Assembly (NCBI GenBank): GCA_013398275.1
Contig: VZSE01000441.1
Span: 1-64,000, forward strand
From: Promerops cafer
Taxonomy: Eukaryota; Chordata; Aves; Passeriformes; Nectariniidae
Direction: 5' to 3'
DNA: 64,000 nt
Part shown: positions 11,301 to 24,032 of the stretch, in pieces
How the letters are laid out: each line of letters begins with the position of its first letter
How positions within the stretch are numbered: position 1 is the stretch's first letter
Position numbers and translations under genes: made by a program
Notes under the pieces: generated by a model
Database searches by the model: none
The model's input: the letters and a program-made list of their open reading frames with translations, nothing else
What the model was told of the DNA's origin: nothing

Positions 11301-14300
11301 TCTCTGTAAATAGACTGAGAACTAGCAAAGTAAATTATAATAAAATACAAATCAAAATAAAAACCGCTAATAAAGCAGAAACAACACAAGGGGAAAAAAT
11401 GTAATAAACACAGAAATAATGAAGTTAAATACTCATCACCGAGAACAGCTCTGTGTGCTCCAGATGATTTTGTCACTGTTTCATGGTTGAGTTCTGATCT
11501 CATTTACAGACATCTCCTGCAGAGACTTCCCTCATGCTAACGTTGGCATGGCCAAGAGAAAGACCTAACATTTTGGGGTCAGTATTTTCAAAAACCCTGT
11601 GGAGTTAGATGTTCAGGTTTCATTGGATTTCAGTGCAGGCTGAACACCTAACCTTGTGTCTCTGAAAAAATCCCCTTGTAAAGTAATAGGCCATTTCTTT
11701 GGCCCTACCTATATTGTCTTCCAGACAGTATTTTGTAGTGTTTTTTCTATCTGTAAGTAAATGCTGTGGGGGCTATATTAGTATCTGTGGACCCAGCTAG
11801 AAGAGATGAACTTGACTGTAAATTCTTTTCTAAGAAGTTTGCTCTCTGGGCCCTAGGCCCAAAACTCCATCCATGCTTCTGTGTGGCAGTGACATCTTGA
11901 AGGCATGTCTTGCAGATCATTTAATGTCCAGATTTGTGCGCCTCATGTGTTAAGCATTCCTATTGTTCGTAACATCAATGATAGGGCTTTCATCGCTCCC
12001 TGGGAGAAGTTATTTGGCAGCCTGATATATGTCACTGTTGGAAGGCTTCTCTTGATATCTCTATAGTGGTTTTTAGCACTGGAAGACTCTGAAGATAGAG
12101 AGCAGAAAGCTCACTGCATTGGCTAGAGCTCAGTATGCATGTGCATATGCCTGTGCATAGAGATGAGGTAACTGGTCAGACATGGTACCATTTTACATTC
12201 CCCTCCCACACCAGAAAAGCACCTTCCTTCTTCTATTTATAGAAAATAGAAGAATTTACTTGGTTCTTTTTTTGGACAAGAAATGTAATGTTAATGTTTT
12301 ATACAGATCTCTTTGGTCAAAAGCCCAGGAGGGAATCGATACAGCCCTGGCTGGGATAGCATGCTTCCCCTAAAAAGAAGGCAGTAAGGGTGGTTAATGA
12401 CCTGATGTCCACAAATGTCCAAATTCTGTCACAATGCCAAAAAAAGGATTAACCCAAATGATATAGTTCAAGTAAGTTCCTCCATAGAAGAACTTAAGCA
12501 AACTTTACATGGGAAATCATAATGTATGCAAGAAATTATACCTCCTCCTGGCACTCCCACACCCACTGAACTGCATCCATCTCTGCTTAGAGAGAAAAAT
12601 GTAAAAATAGCACAGAAAAGCATATTTTCAGAGGATGAAGTGAAATTTTAAGATAACTAAATAGCCCAGTTTAAAAGAGTATGCAGCTTTTACCAACATA
12701 TGAAGGAGTTACACTTAACTGATGATCCAAAAAAAGAGATATTCGAGTTTACAGGCTTATCAGAAGCTCACTGTCACAAAACAAATGTTATTTAACATTC
12801 TGCATCTAAGTTTGGTTTAGCTGAAGAAAGTAAATCCATCTCTTACCAATACAATTTTCCAGAAGGGTTTTTGAAATCCTCTTTTCCCTTGTGTGTACTT
12901 AACAAATGATCTCTGAAAATGCTTGCTATTTACTTACAGAAATCATGTTCTTGGGACCCAGTTCATCCTTTCATAATTCAAAGACCAGAGGGGCATGGTA
13001 TTACATTTTATGTGCAAGTCTTACAACAAAAGTGTTAAAATGATCCTCTAGTCAGGCCGAAGAACATTTATCCTACAGTCATGCACTGTTGCCCAAGGAT
13101 TCTTGCATAAATTCTTCCTTAATCTTCACTCCCCTATTTAACTTGAGCCTATGTTAGTTCCTCTCACCTTTACCCAGCTGCCTGGAGGAGCTAAGGAATT
13201 TGATTCACATCCTGAGCTCCTTTGATAGTCAAGGGAGGGTGAAGCATCTCCAGTGCAGCCACCTTAGATCTGAACTGGACTCTCAATTACCTTCTCTGTC
13301 TGCCCTGCCCACATGGCATTCAATGGAGACAAACCTAGCACCCTCAAAACTTATCAAAAATTATATCCCTACATCAGGTGCACAGGAAGGAGAGGCAGGC
13401 TTTGGGCCATGACAGAGAGGGTCACTGGCCTTGGCAGTGGCTTCCTTCCACTGCAGTCATCTCAGCATGGTGGCAGAGAGAGCCTTTGAGAGCCTTTCCT
13501 GCAGGATTAAAACACAGAGGGGTCACTCTACCTCAGCCTCAGGAACCAGCTGCACTAGAAGAGTGGCTTTTGCCTAAATTTGGCACCCGGTTCTTCACTG
13601 CTTTGCCCCATATGATGAGAGCAAAGGGGTTGTTTGTGTGTTGATCTTCTTTTCAACTAATTTCTTCATATATCTGAAGTGATTTTATGTCAAAAATTGA
13701 ATAATAACCTTGCCTCTCAATACAGCACCATGCCTAGTTGTGGCCTAAAATTTTCATATTTGGATAGTTTTACTAGGGGAATATTTAGGTTAGATGGAAG
13801 CTTTCTTATGTTTTTAATGCACATTTTTAGGAGTTTTCTTTTTATATTTTTCATAATTCCTCAAGGATGTGTGTACAGTGTCAACAGTACTGAAAGGCAT
13901 GAACTTTTACTGTAAGGAACTGAAATATCATGGTAATCTAGTTTTCATGGTAATTTGGCCCATGGAAGTCTCTCCCAGGAATAAAAATGCCTGAGAAAAA
14001 CGGAATTCACATAAACTCTCATTATTTTCTAAGTTCATGTATGGGTCTGTGGGGAAATAGATGAATTGTCAGCCTCCAAATATAAATTACACTGCCAAAG
14101 AATGAAAGATCAGTACTTACTCAAATTCCAGATCCAGTAATAATAAAAATAAAATTCAGCATTAGTTCCATTGATAACAAAACCTCAGTACAGTGCAAAA
14201 ATATCACTGTGATCAGCACAGCATAAAAGAATAAGGGTGCGGTTCCCTCACGGTTGAAGCCAAACTAAGCTGATCTGTTTCCTTTTGTGGTCATACCACC

Positions 14301-17300
14301 CCTCCTTGTCATCACAGCACTATTTATTTTATTTTGTTAGTTTTCTAACCATTAGTACCTGGACCTACCCTGTCCTGCCAGGGAGTCAGAGGAAGAGAAC
14401 ATATGTACAAAGTGTAAGGTGGGTTGCACACCATGTAATCACCTGTATGCATGCAAGGAACAAGGCAAATGTAGATTGGCAGCAAACCTTCTGCACAAGA
14501 TAGAATGCCATTATTTATGCTCAGACTAATTTGAAAGTCCATTGGTTTGTGTAACAGTAATCCATATGATTAATTTGCCAGCTTGGATAGAAATTAGGAA
14601 ACCTGTTTGCCAAAGACTTGCCAAACCAGTCCTTCTCACTGTCTGGTATGACATTTATGTGTTTGTCTTCCTGTGAATGTAGCACTGCTTTAAGTGTATA
14701 GGAATAGGTAAAGAAAAAGAAAAGCTATGAATGTCGTACACAAAGGGTTAATGGAAGAGCAAGTCTGTGTGAGAAAGGGGAATAAACTATCCTGAAAGAG
14801 AAAGTAGAATAAAGCAGGTATCTTTTGCAATTCCATGCACGCTGAATGTATAAATATATTAACAAAAACTCATCTCCTTAAATGAAATAATTATACAGCT
14901 CTCAAGCTGAATGCATTCTGTAATCATTTAAAGAGAGAACAATCATAAATAAATGAAAATTTTTTTGAAAGTTAGAAAAAAGTAAAAAAACTGCAGTGGA
15001 GACAGGAATGTGGAAATAATTAGCACTCAGTAACTGTGTTTTAAATGGCCCACAAAGTGAAGAATAGTGCCACTGTAAACTGGGCAGTCCAGCTAGAACT
15101 GGAAGACTCGAGTATGGCTGCTTATTTTAAAGTTCTCTGTGATTCCATAAAGACCTGGAGGCAGTGGTGTGCATAACTTAAAGCCACGTTACTGGTGCGT
15201 GACGCGGCCCCGGAGAGCACCGCCAACAGCCCGCATCCTCACCGGGACAGGTTTCCCTCCTGTGCCCAGCTCCCCCTTTGTGTATTCACAGGCACCACAA
15301 AAGAAGCGTGCACGCAGCAGACTTCACCCCTTGGCAGATGTGGAGTTTCTTTCCCAGGAGAATGACCCCACTGCCTGCCTAACACAATACAAAGAAGGGT
15401 TTTTTCCAGCCGTGCCCTGCAAGTCAATACTCGCTGTTATGTAACTAAACACAGCATATCAGCTCACATAGCCTTTTTAATGGGGAAAAATAGTACGTTT
15501 TAAGATTTGTGGCCAGATTCATCACACGCCTGACAGCTCCGTGCTGCTCCAATGACACAGAACAGCTTTCAGCCTGCAATAACAGATTGATTAAACCAGC
15601 TCGTCATGGTATCACTGGAGCAGTGCAAACCAGTTGAAGCATAACAGTAAACCTACCTTCTCAGCTTTGATTTTGAGGGATTTATATCTCAGCCTGATAT
15701 AATTTCCAAAGATAAAAAATATAATGGATTAATTAATTAATGTCCATACTTAAAAGCTTGATATTTACTTATTGGTATAAGTTAATTAATTTAAATGTTT
15801 GAAATCTTCATGTTTACTTCTTGGTTAATACATTTGAGGAGAAAGCACTACAGGAAGGCACTATATAGATTTTAAAAAAATCTGTCCCCCTGTGTCTGTA
15901 AGCATGTTTATGTGATGTTGGTGACAGCTGGATGTGAAGACCAGGATTGAGTGCAACCTGGATGAGCTAAGAGCAGTAAGTTATCTCAAAGTCTCGCCTA
16001 AGATAGAAAGAGTCCTTCCTAAGTCAGGTTCACTGAAATTTGCCTCACAGAATGTGCAAAATGACACTGAAAGCCGAGTATAATGTTGCTTATGGACAGC
16101 AAACACACAGGAAATAACCTCTGATGCTGCCATAGAATTAAAGCAAAACAGGATGCAGAAAGGTTTGGTGGGAAAGATGACTCTGCAAAAAGGAAACTAA
16201 GCCTTATTTATAAAGCAAGACTCATGACCTCTCAGGGAGAGAGAAGTCAGCCTGTCATTTTCTACCATGGCTAAATCACGCCACATGAGCAATCAGTCTA
16301 TTATTTCCAAAGTTTTCAGGCTAATTTGCTATTGCAAAATGAAATGTCTTCAAACGCTACAAAAAGTGCATTCCTCCTTCAGGATTGCAGCCTGCACATG
16401 CCAAATCTGAAGCTACAAACCCAAGCTGTTTTGGACTTATCTGAGCATAAAAAAAAGGGACCTCCTCACAATTACCTAAGAAAACTGTTCATCAATTTCC
16501 AGGAAAAAAAATCATTTGGGCTAAGGTCAATGTGGAAAATTTCAAGCCAAAATGCAAATTTCTGAGCATTATAGAAGTAATGGTGAGCAGCAGTTTAAAC
16601 TGAAAGTCATTCTGAGAGACAAAAACACTAAGTCCAAAGTTCATGCTGATTTTTGCCTCCACCTGGGTGAAAAGTTTACTAATTTTCCTAAAGGGAAGAG
16701 ATGCTCTTGAAACTGGTCATGCTGCAGCAGAGCTGTCCTGAGAAGTTTGTCAAAATTAGGCAAGGGAAGAAGGCAGGGTTTTTTGGATGGGATTTGTATT
16801 TTAGCATAGAATTTTATAGATGTGGATGCACTATGAAAAACTCATTGTGCAAATGTTTTTGTCTCGCTAGATCCCGAGAGTGACTTTGCTTCACAGCTCC
16901 TTGCCTGTTCTGCTAATCTGGTTGGAGAGGTATATCAATCTGAATTATATGAGGAAAAAGGCTTTGGGAAAACTGTTTAAAATTTTTTTAAATTTTGAAG
17001 TTATTCTTAAAGTTAAAAAGATAAATACCTGTGTGAAAAAAAAATACTAACACATAGATCAAGCGACCTAAGTGGCCTTTATATGGGCACCTTTCATCTT
17101 ATGAGATTTATGGACAGCTTTGCTCCCTGTTCCCCATGGAACATTGTGTGTGATACCTCTGTGCCATCTGGATTTCTAACCCCACCCATCATCTGAGAAA
17201 TCCTCTTGTACTGTCGAATGTTTTGATGCTATCTAAACGCAGAGGATTTCTCCAAATTATGCATATTAAGTAGCACTGAAATTTCCTGTTTACAATGCTA

Positions 17301-17849
17301 TAAAACCAAATTCTGAGGTCTCTGTGCAAACCAAATGTTGACTTTTAAGGGTCATGGAGCAACTATTGACCCAAATTGGCATGCAAGGAATTACACTTCT
17401 GAATCTAGACATGGGATATGTGCCACAGCCTAGCTGCACCAAAGTACCTTAAAGAAAATACAGTCATAACTGCATGAAAACAGAGATCCACAGCCTGTCA
17501 GGAAACTTGTGTGCTAGACATACTTTTGATATTGTCTGGGTCTCCCTTTGCAGGGAGAGCTGGCTCACATGGAGACACCAAGGGTAGAAACTTAAACAGA
17601 GTATCTTGAGAGTATCAGGAGCTAAATCCCATTGGGCCAGGCCCAGAAGGATTCTGCAGTGCACTATGGTAGGTAAATATGCACATAATATACACTTTAT
17701 TTTAAAGTCTGGGACAAGCCCTGCCCCACTGAGGTGAGTGTTGATTGATCCAACATCATTGAATATGAGTGCCACAATGTGCACCACCTTGTGCACTGGT
17801 GTTACCTGTATTATATTTGCCCCCCCCACCCCCAGTTACCTGAAGGCAG
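5336..17849. other. Intergenic, unique AT-rich sequence between TMEM135 and FZD4
   Basis: I see no recognisable exon, RNA gene or transposon in this stretch. It contains homopolymer runs (T near 7937 and 10071) and a small GC-rich patch near 15190-15320. It also has an AT-rich motif cluster near 15.7 kb (own entry). A 182-codon open frame at 9122-9670 matches nothing I know. One frame of about that length is expected by chance in this much sequence. Confidence 0.6.
15715..15805. promoter_or_regulatory. AT-rich cluster of TAATTA-type homeodomain core motifs
   Basis: The stretch holds ATTAATTAATTAATG near 15727 and GTTAATTAATTTAAATG near 15781, i.e. several TAATTA cores within 80 bases. These are typical homeodomain-core sequences and such clusters occur in vertebrate enhancers. 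In AT-rich DNA they also arise by chance, so this is only a candidate site. Confidence 0.25.
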
Positions 17850-18137
17850 GTGGGGGGCAGTCTCTTCTCCCAGTGAACAAGAGGAAATGGCCTCAAGTTT
17901 CACCAGGGGAGGTTTAGATTAGATATCAGGAAAAATTGCTTTACTGAAGAGGTGATCAAGCACTGGAACAGGCTGCTCAAGGAAGTGATGGAATCACCAT
18001 TCCTGGAAGTGCTCAGAAAACATGTAAATGTGGCACTTAAGGACGTGGTTTAGTGGTGGTTTTAGCTTGGCAGTGCTGGGTTAGTGCTTGCACTTAATGA
18101 TCTTCTCCAACGTTAATGTTTCTGTGATTCTATGAAT
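17850..18137 (+). mobile_element. CR1 LINE fragment, sense, 3' end
   Basis: The sequence has the CR1 3'-end series: ACAAGAGGAAATGGCCTCAA, GGTTTAGATTAGATATCAGG, AAGCACTGGAACAGGCTGC, TGGAATCACCATTCCTGGAAG. It ends at the typical TCTGTGATTCTATGA terminal repeat. The copy is 5'-truncated and diverged. Confidence 0.85.
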
Positions 18138-19864
18138 ACTTCATATATAAAACCCCAGATATTTGTGTGTGTAAATATATTTGCATATCTATATGTATAC
18201 ATGTGCATAAATACATATGCAGCTCACTGCACTGAGTTTTTTTCTGAGATTGCGTAGAGCCATGTTCACTGGAAGTGTCATGACAATACCACTTCTTTTT
18301 GATTGTTACTGGACAATTGAAATGATGATGATAATGGATAAATGCAAAGAGGGGAATAGATGTATTTCCTGCTTTAAAAAAGTCAGCCTCACGAAGTACA
18401 AAAGTAAAGGAGAAAACTTATGTTAAGCATGTGAATAGCAATTAGGAAAGCATTTAAAATGTATTGCTAGATGCTTGCAAAGACATCATTGAATAATGAA
18501 GGTGATTGATTTAGGTCTTGATTTTGAGAAGGTCCTAACTAAAAGATTCAACTGGAATTCAGATGGAATTTTTTTTTTTAATAAAATTTAAAAGCTATAA
18601 AGTTAATTAAGTTTAATAAAAGCATAAATGTCAACGAGTAGGAAGGAAACATTGATTTGAGTGAATATAAATCCAAAAGGAATGACAAGAATGTAATAAA
18701 ATATACAAAACAAAAAAAAATTAATGGATGGATGTTCAAAGACAATATTGTTTTATGTAAATTGAGACTAAAAGAAAGTCATTAATGGTAGAAGTCTGTT
18801 ACTTGATGGAAGTTGTGGAACTGTCAGTAAACAAAGCAGGTAACAGCTAGGCCCAACAGTCATTTTTGTTGTATGTTGAAAAATACATATGAGTTGTATC
18901 ATAGAGATAATTAATAGTAATGGAGGCATTCTTAAAATTTCAGTGTCCCAAAACTACTCTAGAATCTACACATTTTAAAATCCTTATATGTTCATTTGAC
19001 TTGTATACAAGATCTTTAAAAGAACTTTCTGGAAGGTAATGTCAATATTCTGTGTCATCAATTGCCAGGAGTCTGGCTGGAAGGCAGGGACTCTTCTCAT
19101 CCAGCACTAGACACCTCTTTGAGAGTTTTCACATCTGGGCTGGTCATCCTACATTCCTTTTACAGTCAACTGAGAGATAGAGGCATTTCTAAAATGAAAT
19201 TCATCTGACTAAAAGCTGACATCTATGTTTGGTTAAAATAATCACATTCTAATGTGGTATCCACATTTTTTTTTAGAAAACCAACAGGATGCCCTAGCTT
19301 TCTCAGATCTGCCTGCAAGGCATTGGTCCTGCTCTCCTTGTGATGCAGTGGAAGAGATCATGTCCTTGGAGGTCTAAGCAAGGTCATCTTGTAGGACTGA
19401 GCTTTTGACATGAGTATCATTCCACTGGGAAAGCTGAGCTAAGAACTGAATGTTCCATCACTACAGTTCAGGCAAATGTTGATGCATTGAAAATGTTCAG
19501 GGAAGAGATATAAACCTTCCTAGATGCCCTACAAATCAGTGGAAGACTCAGAGATACTGGTAAGCATTATTTATTCTCATAGTGTAAAAATATGCCCATG
19601 GCTTTAATAAATATGCAAAAAAAACCCCATACAAATGTAAGGGGGAAATACTAAAAACAAGATAATAATAAGTAGGATTTTGTATTAATGTCATTCCTAT
19701 TATGTAAGCTGCCTTCCTCAAGTGTCTGTCTATCCTGACTTTAGCTGACTCTAAAGGGACCAAGGGTGCTTCGACTACTAATTCAGACACATCTATTTAT
19801 ACTGTAAAGGATGGTTTGGGCTGAAAGTGGTATTTAAACAGCAGAGTAAAATCTTGCTCCTTTA
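18138..19864. other. Intergenic AT-rich sequence, no gene seen
   Basis: The stretch is very AT-rich, especially 18470-18780, with A/T runs (18569, 18711). I see no coding similarity, RNA gene or clear repeat. Confidence 0.6.
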
Positions 19865-20125
19865 AAATCAAAAGTATGATTAAAGAATTGGGAAAGACAC
19901 CTTACAATAAGAAACTCAGGAAGTTCAATCTATTTTGATTACTAAAAAAGGCCAAAAGGTAACTTAATCACAGCTTGACATCACCTACATGGTTAATCTC
20001 AATAATGACTTCTCAACCTGTCCAGCAAAGATAGAACAAAAGTCAGTGGCTGGAAGCTAAAGATAACTCAGACTAGAAACCAAATGTAATTATTGGCAGT
20101 GACAACAAATAATAATTGTAAGGGT
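19865..20125 (+). mobile_element. Old, strongly diverged CR1-like LINE fragment
   Basis: The phrases GGAAAGACACCTTAC, AAGAAACTCAGGAAGTTCAA, ACTTAATCACAGCTTGACAT and TGGCTGGAAGCTAAAG occur in the order seen in ancient sauropsid CR1 3' regions. Divergence is high and the ends are unclear, so the family assignment is tentative. Confidence 0.5.
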
Positions 20126-22200
20126 GGCTGCTGATCCTTTAACTAAAGAACACTCAAAATCAAATTTATAAAAAAAATTACACTGCAAATCAGGCGATCA
20201 ATATTTGAGGAAAGAATATAGCTTTTTCTGTGCCAGATTCAGGCCAGTGTCTCACACTGCCCAGTAATCTAAGAATCTATACATCCACTATCCAGCAGTT
20301 TTCCTATTTTGATCTGTTTAAAGAAAATGTTATCTGCATGCTTACCGTGGTGGCACTGAATCACTGCTATATGCATGAGGTTCAAAGCAGGTTAATTACC
20401 ATTTTTTCAAACTCCAGCGTCTCATATGATTTGCCACTGCCTCTCACAGCACTCTTGTTTTCAAAACTAATTCCCATTATCTAAAAGAGTTTCCAAAGCA
20501 AACACAGCACTGTAGCACTTTCTAATATTTATTTTGTATTCTCAAAGAAGAGGCAATAGTGGTAGGACTTTTTTGGGGGGGGAGAGCTCTTCTTCTACAA
20601 AGGCACTTGTGTCCACTGTGGTTTTACTTAGTCCAAGGACTAGGTCCACGGGGCAAGGGCTTTGCTTTGTAACTTCTGAATATGCAATAGGTGGTTTATT
20701 TCACGGGAATTAGGTAAAGGCCTTATTCTAGTAGCAGCAAACTCTGCTTCAGTGCCAAACTGCAGCAGGAGATGGCAGATGAAAAGGGGTTTCATATACT
20801 AAGACAAAGATGCATAGTTTTTAAGGTCACTATCATTCTCCTTCTAGCCTTCTTTTCTACATTCTTTGGGAAAAAAAAAAAACCTCCAACCAAAACCTTC
20901 TCCTGTGGAAGTCTGCCTCTTACTTTGATGTGTTTGACTTCATGGGGAGCGCCCATCACCCATGCCCTGCACTTGTGTGCTAGGGAAGGTAAACTCGGTG
21001 GTGCTGGGAACAGCTTGGTGGGCATGTGCAGCACACCATGTGCGTTCACAGCATTATCACCCACCCAGATTAGCAGCTGAGCACTGCTGGGTGCACACAG
21101 CAATGCCTGCAGGTAAATATGGGCTTTGCAAGATATGGTTGAGTTGCTGACTCCATTGCAGGCTCCTTGCCTGACCTTGGGACTGGAGCACTGTCTGCCT
21201 CTGTGTTTAAAAAGTTAAGATAATATTACTTGTCTGCCTCACAAGGATTTTGTGAAGTTAGAGACACTGTTTATGCAAGCTAGATGTAAAGTGTTACAAC
21301 GAAAGCTATGTAAATACCTACGCTCATGAAACCTCAATTAAAGCACTACCCATCTTGCTAGAGGAAAGCATATTAATGCCCATCAGTCCCTGCAATGTCC
21401 CAGGACAGCTCACACACAGTTTATCCCCTCTCTGAGGTAAAGAACCCCCACTGGCGACAGAGCCTCAGAGGGGAAACCTGCAGTGAGTGAGCACAGAGCA
21501 CTTTGTAGGACGGGTTTTGCTGTGATTTACAGTCTTGTGCTTGGTAAGGAGCAATAGCTGAGGGGTAGCTTATCTCATTAGTCCCAGTCTTGGTTGACCA
21601 ATGGAGCTGGGGAATGATGGGGAGCAGCAAAGGCCCCGAGGTGCACTCAGAGGCCTGGCTGCCTGTGACAGACACCCTCAGGAGCACATGCACATGCCAC
21701 ATGCTGCATGCACACAGAAGGAGGTTGCTTAACCAGGGCTTTACAAATATTTTCAAAGTGCTTTACAAACAATTCATTAATAGATGACATATTTTTGCTA
21801 AAGGCACAACCAGCTCAACTAGATTTTATTACAGGTGTAAATAATATCAAGAGAATTTAAGTTTGAGTCTTGTTTCTCTGCTCTTAATCCCTCCTCCTGC
21901 TGACATGTTAAAGGTCTGCTTAATCACCCAGCCCTTTCCTCCCAAATTCACAAATGCTTCATCCACACTTACTTACTTTACAGGGATTTATACAAATGCC
22001 AGGAGGTACCTAGCAGTGCCCTACAGGTTTCATGGCCCCAATGAAAAAACAAACAATACTACAGCCCAGATGTGACCCAGTGGTGCAGTTTAACCCATTG
22101 AGAAGACAAAGCAGCAGCTTAGGAAGCCACCCTGGACATTTTTAACCTGACAGTGGAACAGCTGAGCACTTAGAGCTGGAGAAAGGCCAGACATGAGGGG
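20126..22200. other. Intergenic sequence upstream of the FZD4 island
   Basis: Unique sequence of moderate GC with a G run near 20575 and an A run near 20870. There is no recognisable exon or transposon. Open frames here, up to 111 codons, resemble no protein I know. Confidence 0.6.
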
Positions 22201-22635
22201 AAGATTGGGGCACGATGAGCCCAAACACATCTGCTGAGCCCAAACACATCTGCACGGGGCTCAGCCTACCCTGTCCCCGTGGAGCCGAACTTGGGGAGCC
22301 CCTAGGGCCAACACTCATGGTGGGAACTCTGGGGATAGTGACGATGTCTCCCAGGGGCACTGGCCTCACGGGACAGAAGGGGGGACCTGTTGTGGGGAGA
22401 TGAGACACGGACAGGAATCCCCGGGGTTTCTGACTGATGCAGGATGGGGGGTGCAAGTAGTGGGTCACCAAGGAGAAGAGGCCCCTGCGAGGAGCAGAGG
22501 GATGCAGCCGGTGGAAGTGCGCTCCTCGGGGTTGGGGGTGAGGGTCGGAGCTCCCCAGGGAGCGGGGGCGGAGGGGAACTCGCCGGTGCCAGGCTGAGGC
22601 GCAGGTGGGACCCCGTGCCGTGCCCTGCCCTGCCC

Positions 22636-23022
22636 NNNNNNNNNNNNNNNNNNNNNNNNNNNNNNNNNNNNNNNNNNNNNNNNNNNNNNNNNNNNNNNNN
22701 NNNNNNNNNNNNNNNNNNNNNNNNNNNNNNNNNNNNNNNNNNNNNNNNNNNNNNNNNNNNNNNNNNNNNNNNNNNNNNNNNNNNNNNNNNNNNNNNNNNN
22801 NNNNNNNNNNNNNNNNNNNNNNNNNNNNNNNNNNNNNNNNNNNNNNNNNNNNNNNNNNNNNNNNNNNNNNNNNNNNNNNNNNNNNNNNNNNNNNNNNNNN
22901 NNNNNNNNNNNNNNNNNNNNNNNNNNNNNNNNNNNNNNNNNNNNNNNNNNNNNNNNNNNNNNNNNNNNNNNNNNNNNNNNNNNNNNNNNNNNNNNNNNNN
23001 NNNNNNNNNNNNNNNNNNNNNN
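22636..23022. other. FZD4: Assembly gap (387 N), probable site of FZD4 exon 1
   Basis: Unresolved bases fill this interval. FZD4 exon 1 should encode about 95 residues: signal peptide plus the first half of the Frizzled cysteine-rich domain. No such sequence is visible anywhere upstream of exon 2 in the window. The gap is flanked by extreme GC content and by TGCCC and CCATC repeats, which explains failed sequencing. A coding part of about 285 bases would fit inside 387, though the gap length may be nominal. Confidence 0.7.
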
Positions 23023-23143
23023 CACCCCATCCTCATCCCCATCCCCTCGACTCAGTACTAAACCAACCCGAAAGTCGCGCCGCCTCGCCGTGTCGCTCCT
23101 GGCTGGCTGGAAAGAGAGCGCGACTCACATTGGGCGGAGGTTC

Positions 23144-23209
23144 GGTGTCCCGGCGGTGTCCCGGCGGTGTCCCGGCGGTGTCCCGGCGGTGTCCCGGCGG
23201 TGTCGCGGC
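23144..23209. repeat. 11-bp GC-rich minisatellite (GGTGTCCCGGC), about six copies
   Basis: Five exact head-to-tail copies of GGTGTCCCGGC run from 23144 to 23198. A sixth unit has one substitution (GGTGTCGCGGC). The array lies 121 bases to the right of the gap, inside the inferred first intron or late exon 1 region of FZD4. Confidence 0.95.
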
Positions 23210-24032
23210 TGCCCGCGGCGAGGAGCGCCCGCCGCAGCGCGGTACCCCCCGCCTGCCCGCCCGCTTGCGGAGGCTGCGGCGACTCCCGGAGTTTTCCCGG
23301 CCGCTGCCCTCCGTCCCGGCCGTGCCCCAGGTGCCGCGCCCGATTCCATGCGGAACGTGCGGAGCTGGCCGCGGGGAGCTGGGACAGCTCGGGACCCCGC
23401 CGGGAGTCACCGCGAAAGTTTCTTTCCCAGGCGAATGGCAGGATCCTTGTCCTCCCCACGGGCATGGATTTCCTCAAACAAAACCCAGCTTGTTTCTCGG
23501 GGCAGAGTTCCCGAGTCAGCACGCAGTTCGTCTCACGGTGTCGTGTCGCCGAAATACTATTATGCAAAAGAAGAGAAAAGTACAATATTTTATTACTGTT
23601 GTAAATGTGTACGTGAACTTATTGTAAAAGAAAAACACTTTTCTAGGAGGATCGTGAACCAAAGTGTTTCAATAAATACTTTTTTTCTCCTATTTGTTTC
23701 TTAGCTGAAATATCCAGGCAATGCTCAGAACAAATATATGCATTTGTTTAAACCCCTTTAGTTTGGTTTTCTGCTTTCTTAAATTGTACCCTTGAGGTTT
23801 AAATCTGGCTAAATCCCACTTGCTTCATTGGAACTGATGGACTAAATTTACATGGAGCTAATCTAGGGAGTAAACTGAACTGAAAGAAGACAACACGTAA
23901 TTTTTTTTCTCTTGTTTTTATTGTTCTTGGTTTATTTGTTTTATGCTGCTTCCTGTTTTTTTAAGGCGGAGGACCAAATATTACTGTTAAAAAGGGAAAA
24001 AAAGAAATCTGGTTATATTGCAACCTGTTTCA

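Larger units (their letters stand above)
22200..23480. promoter_or_regulatory. FZD4: CpG island: inferred FZD4 promoter and exon 1 region
   Basis: GC and CpG content climb from about 22.2 kb, peak on both sides of the N gap and fall off by about 23.5 kb. It lies about 0.6-1.9 kb upstream of FZD4 exon 2 on the same strand. FZD4 exon 1 is GC-rich in other vertebrates. The island therefore most likely carries the FZD4 transcription start, 5' UTR and exon 1, part of which is hidden by the gap. Confidence 0.75.

Noticed and set aside
22302..23704. Open frames of up to 340 codons across the N gap
   Set aside because: Most of their length is unresolved bases read as open, and the flanks are CpG-island sequence without protein similarity.
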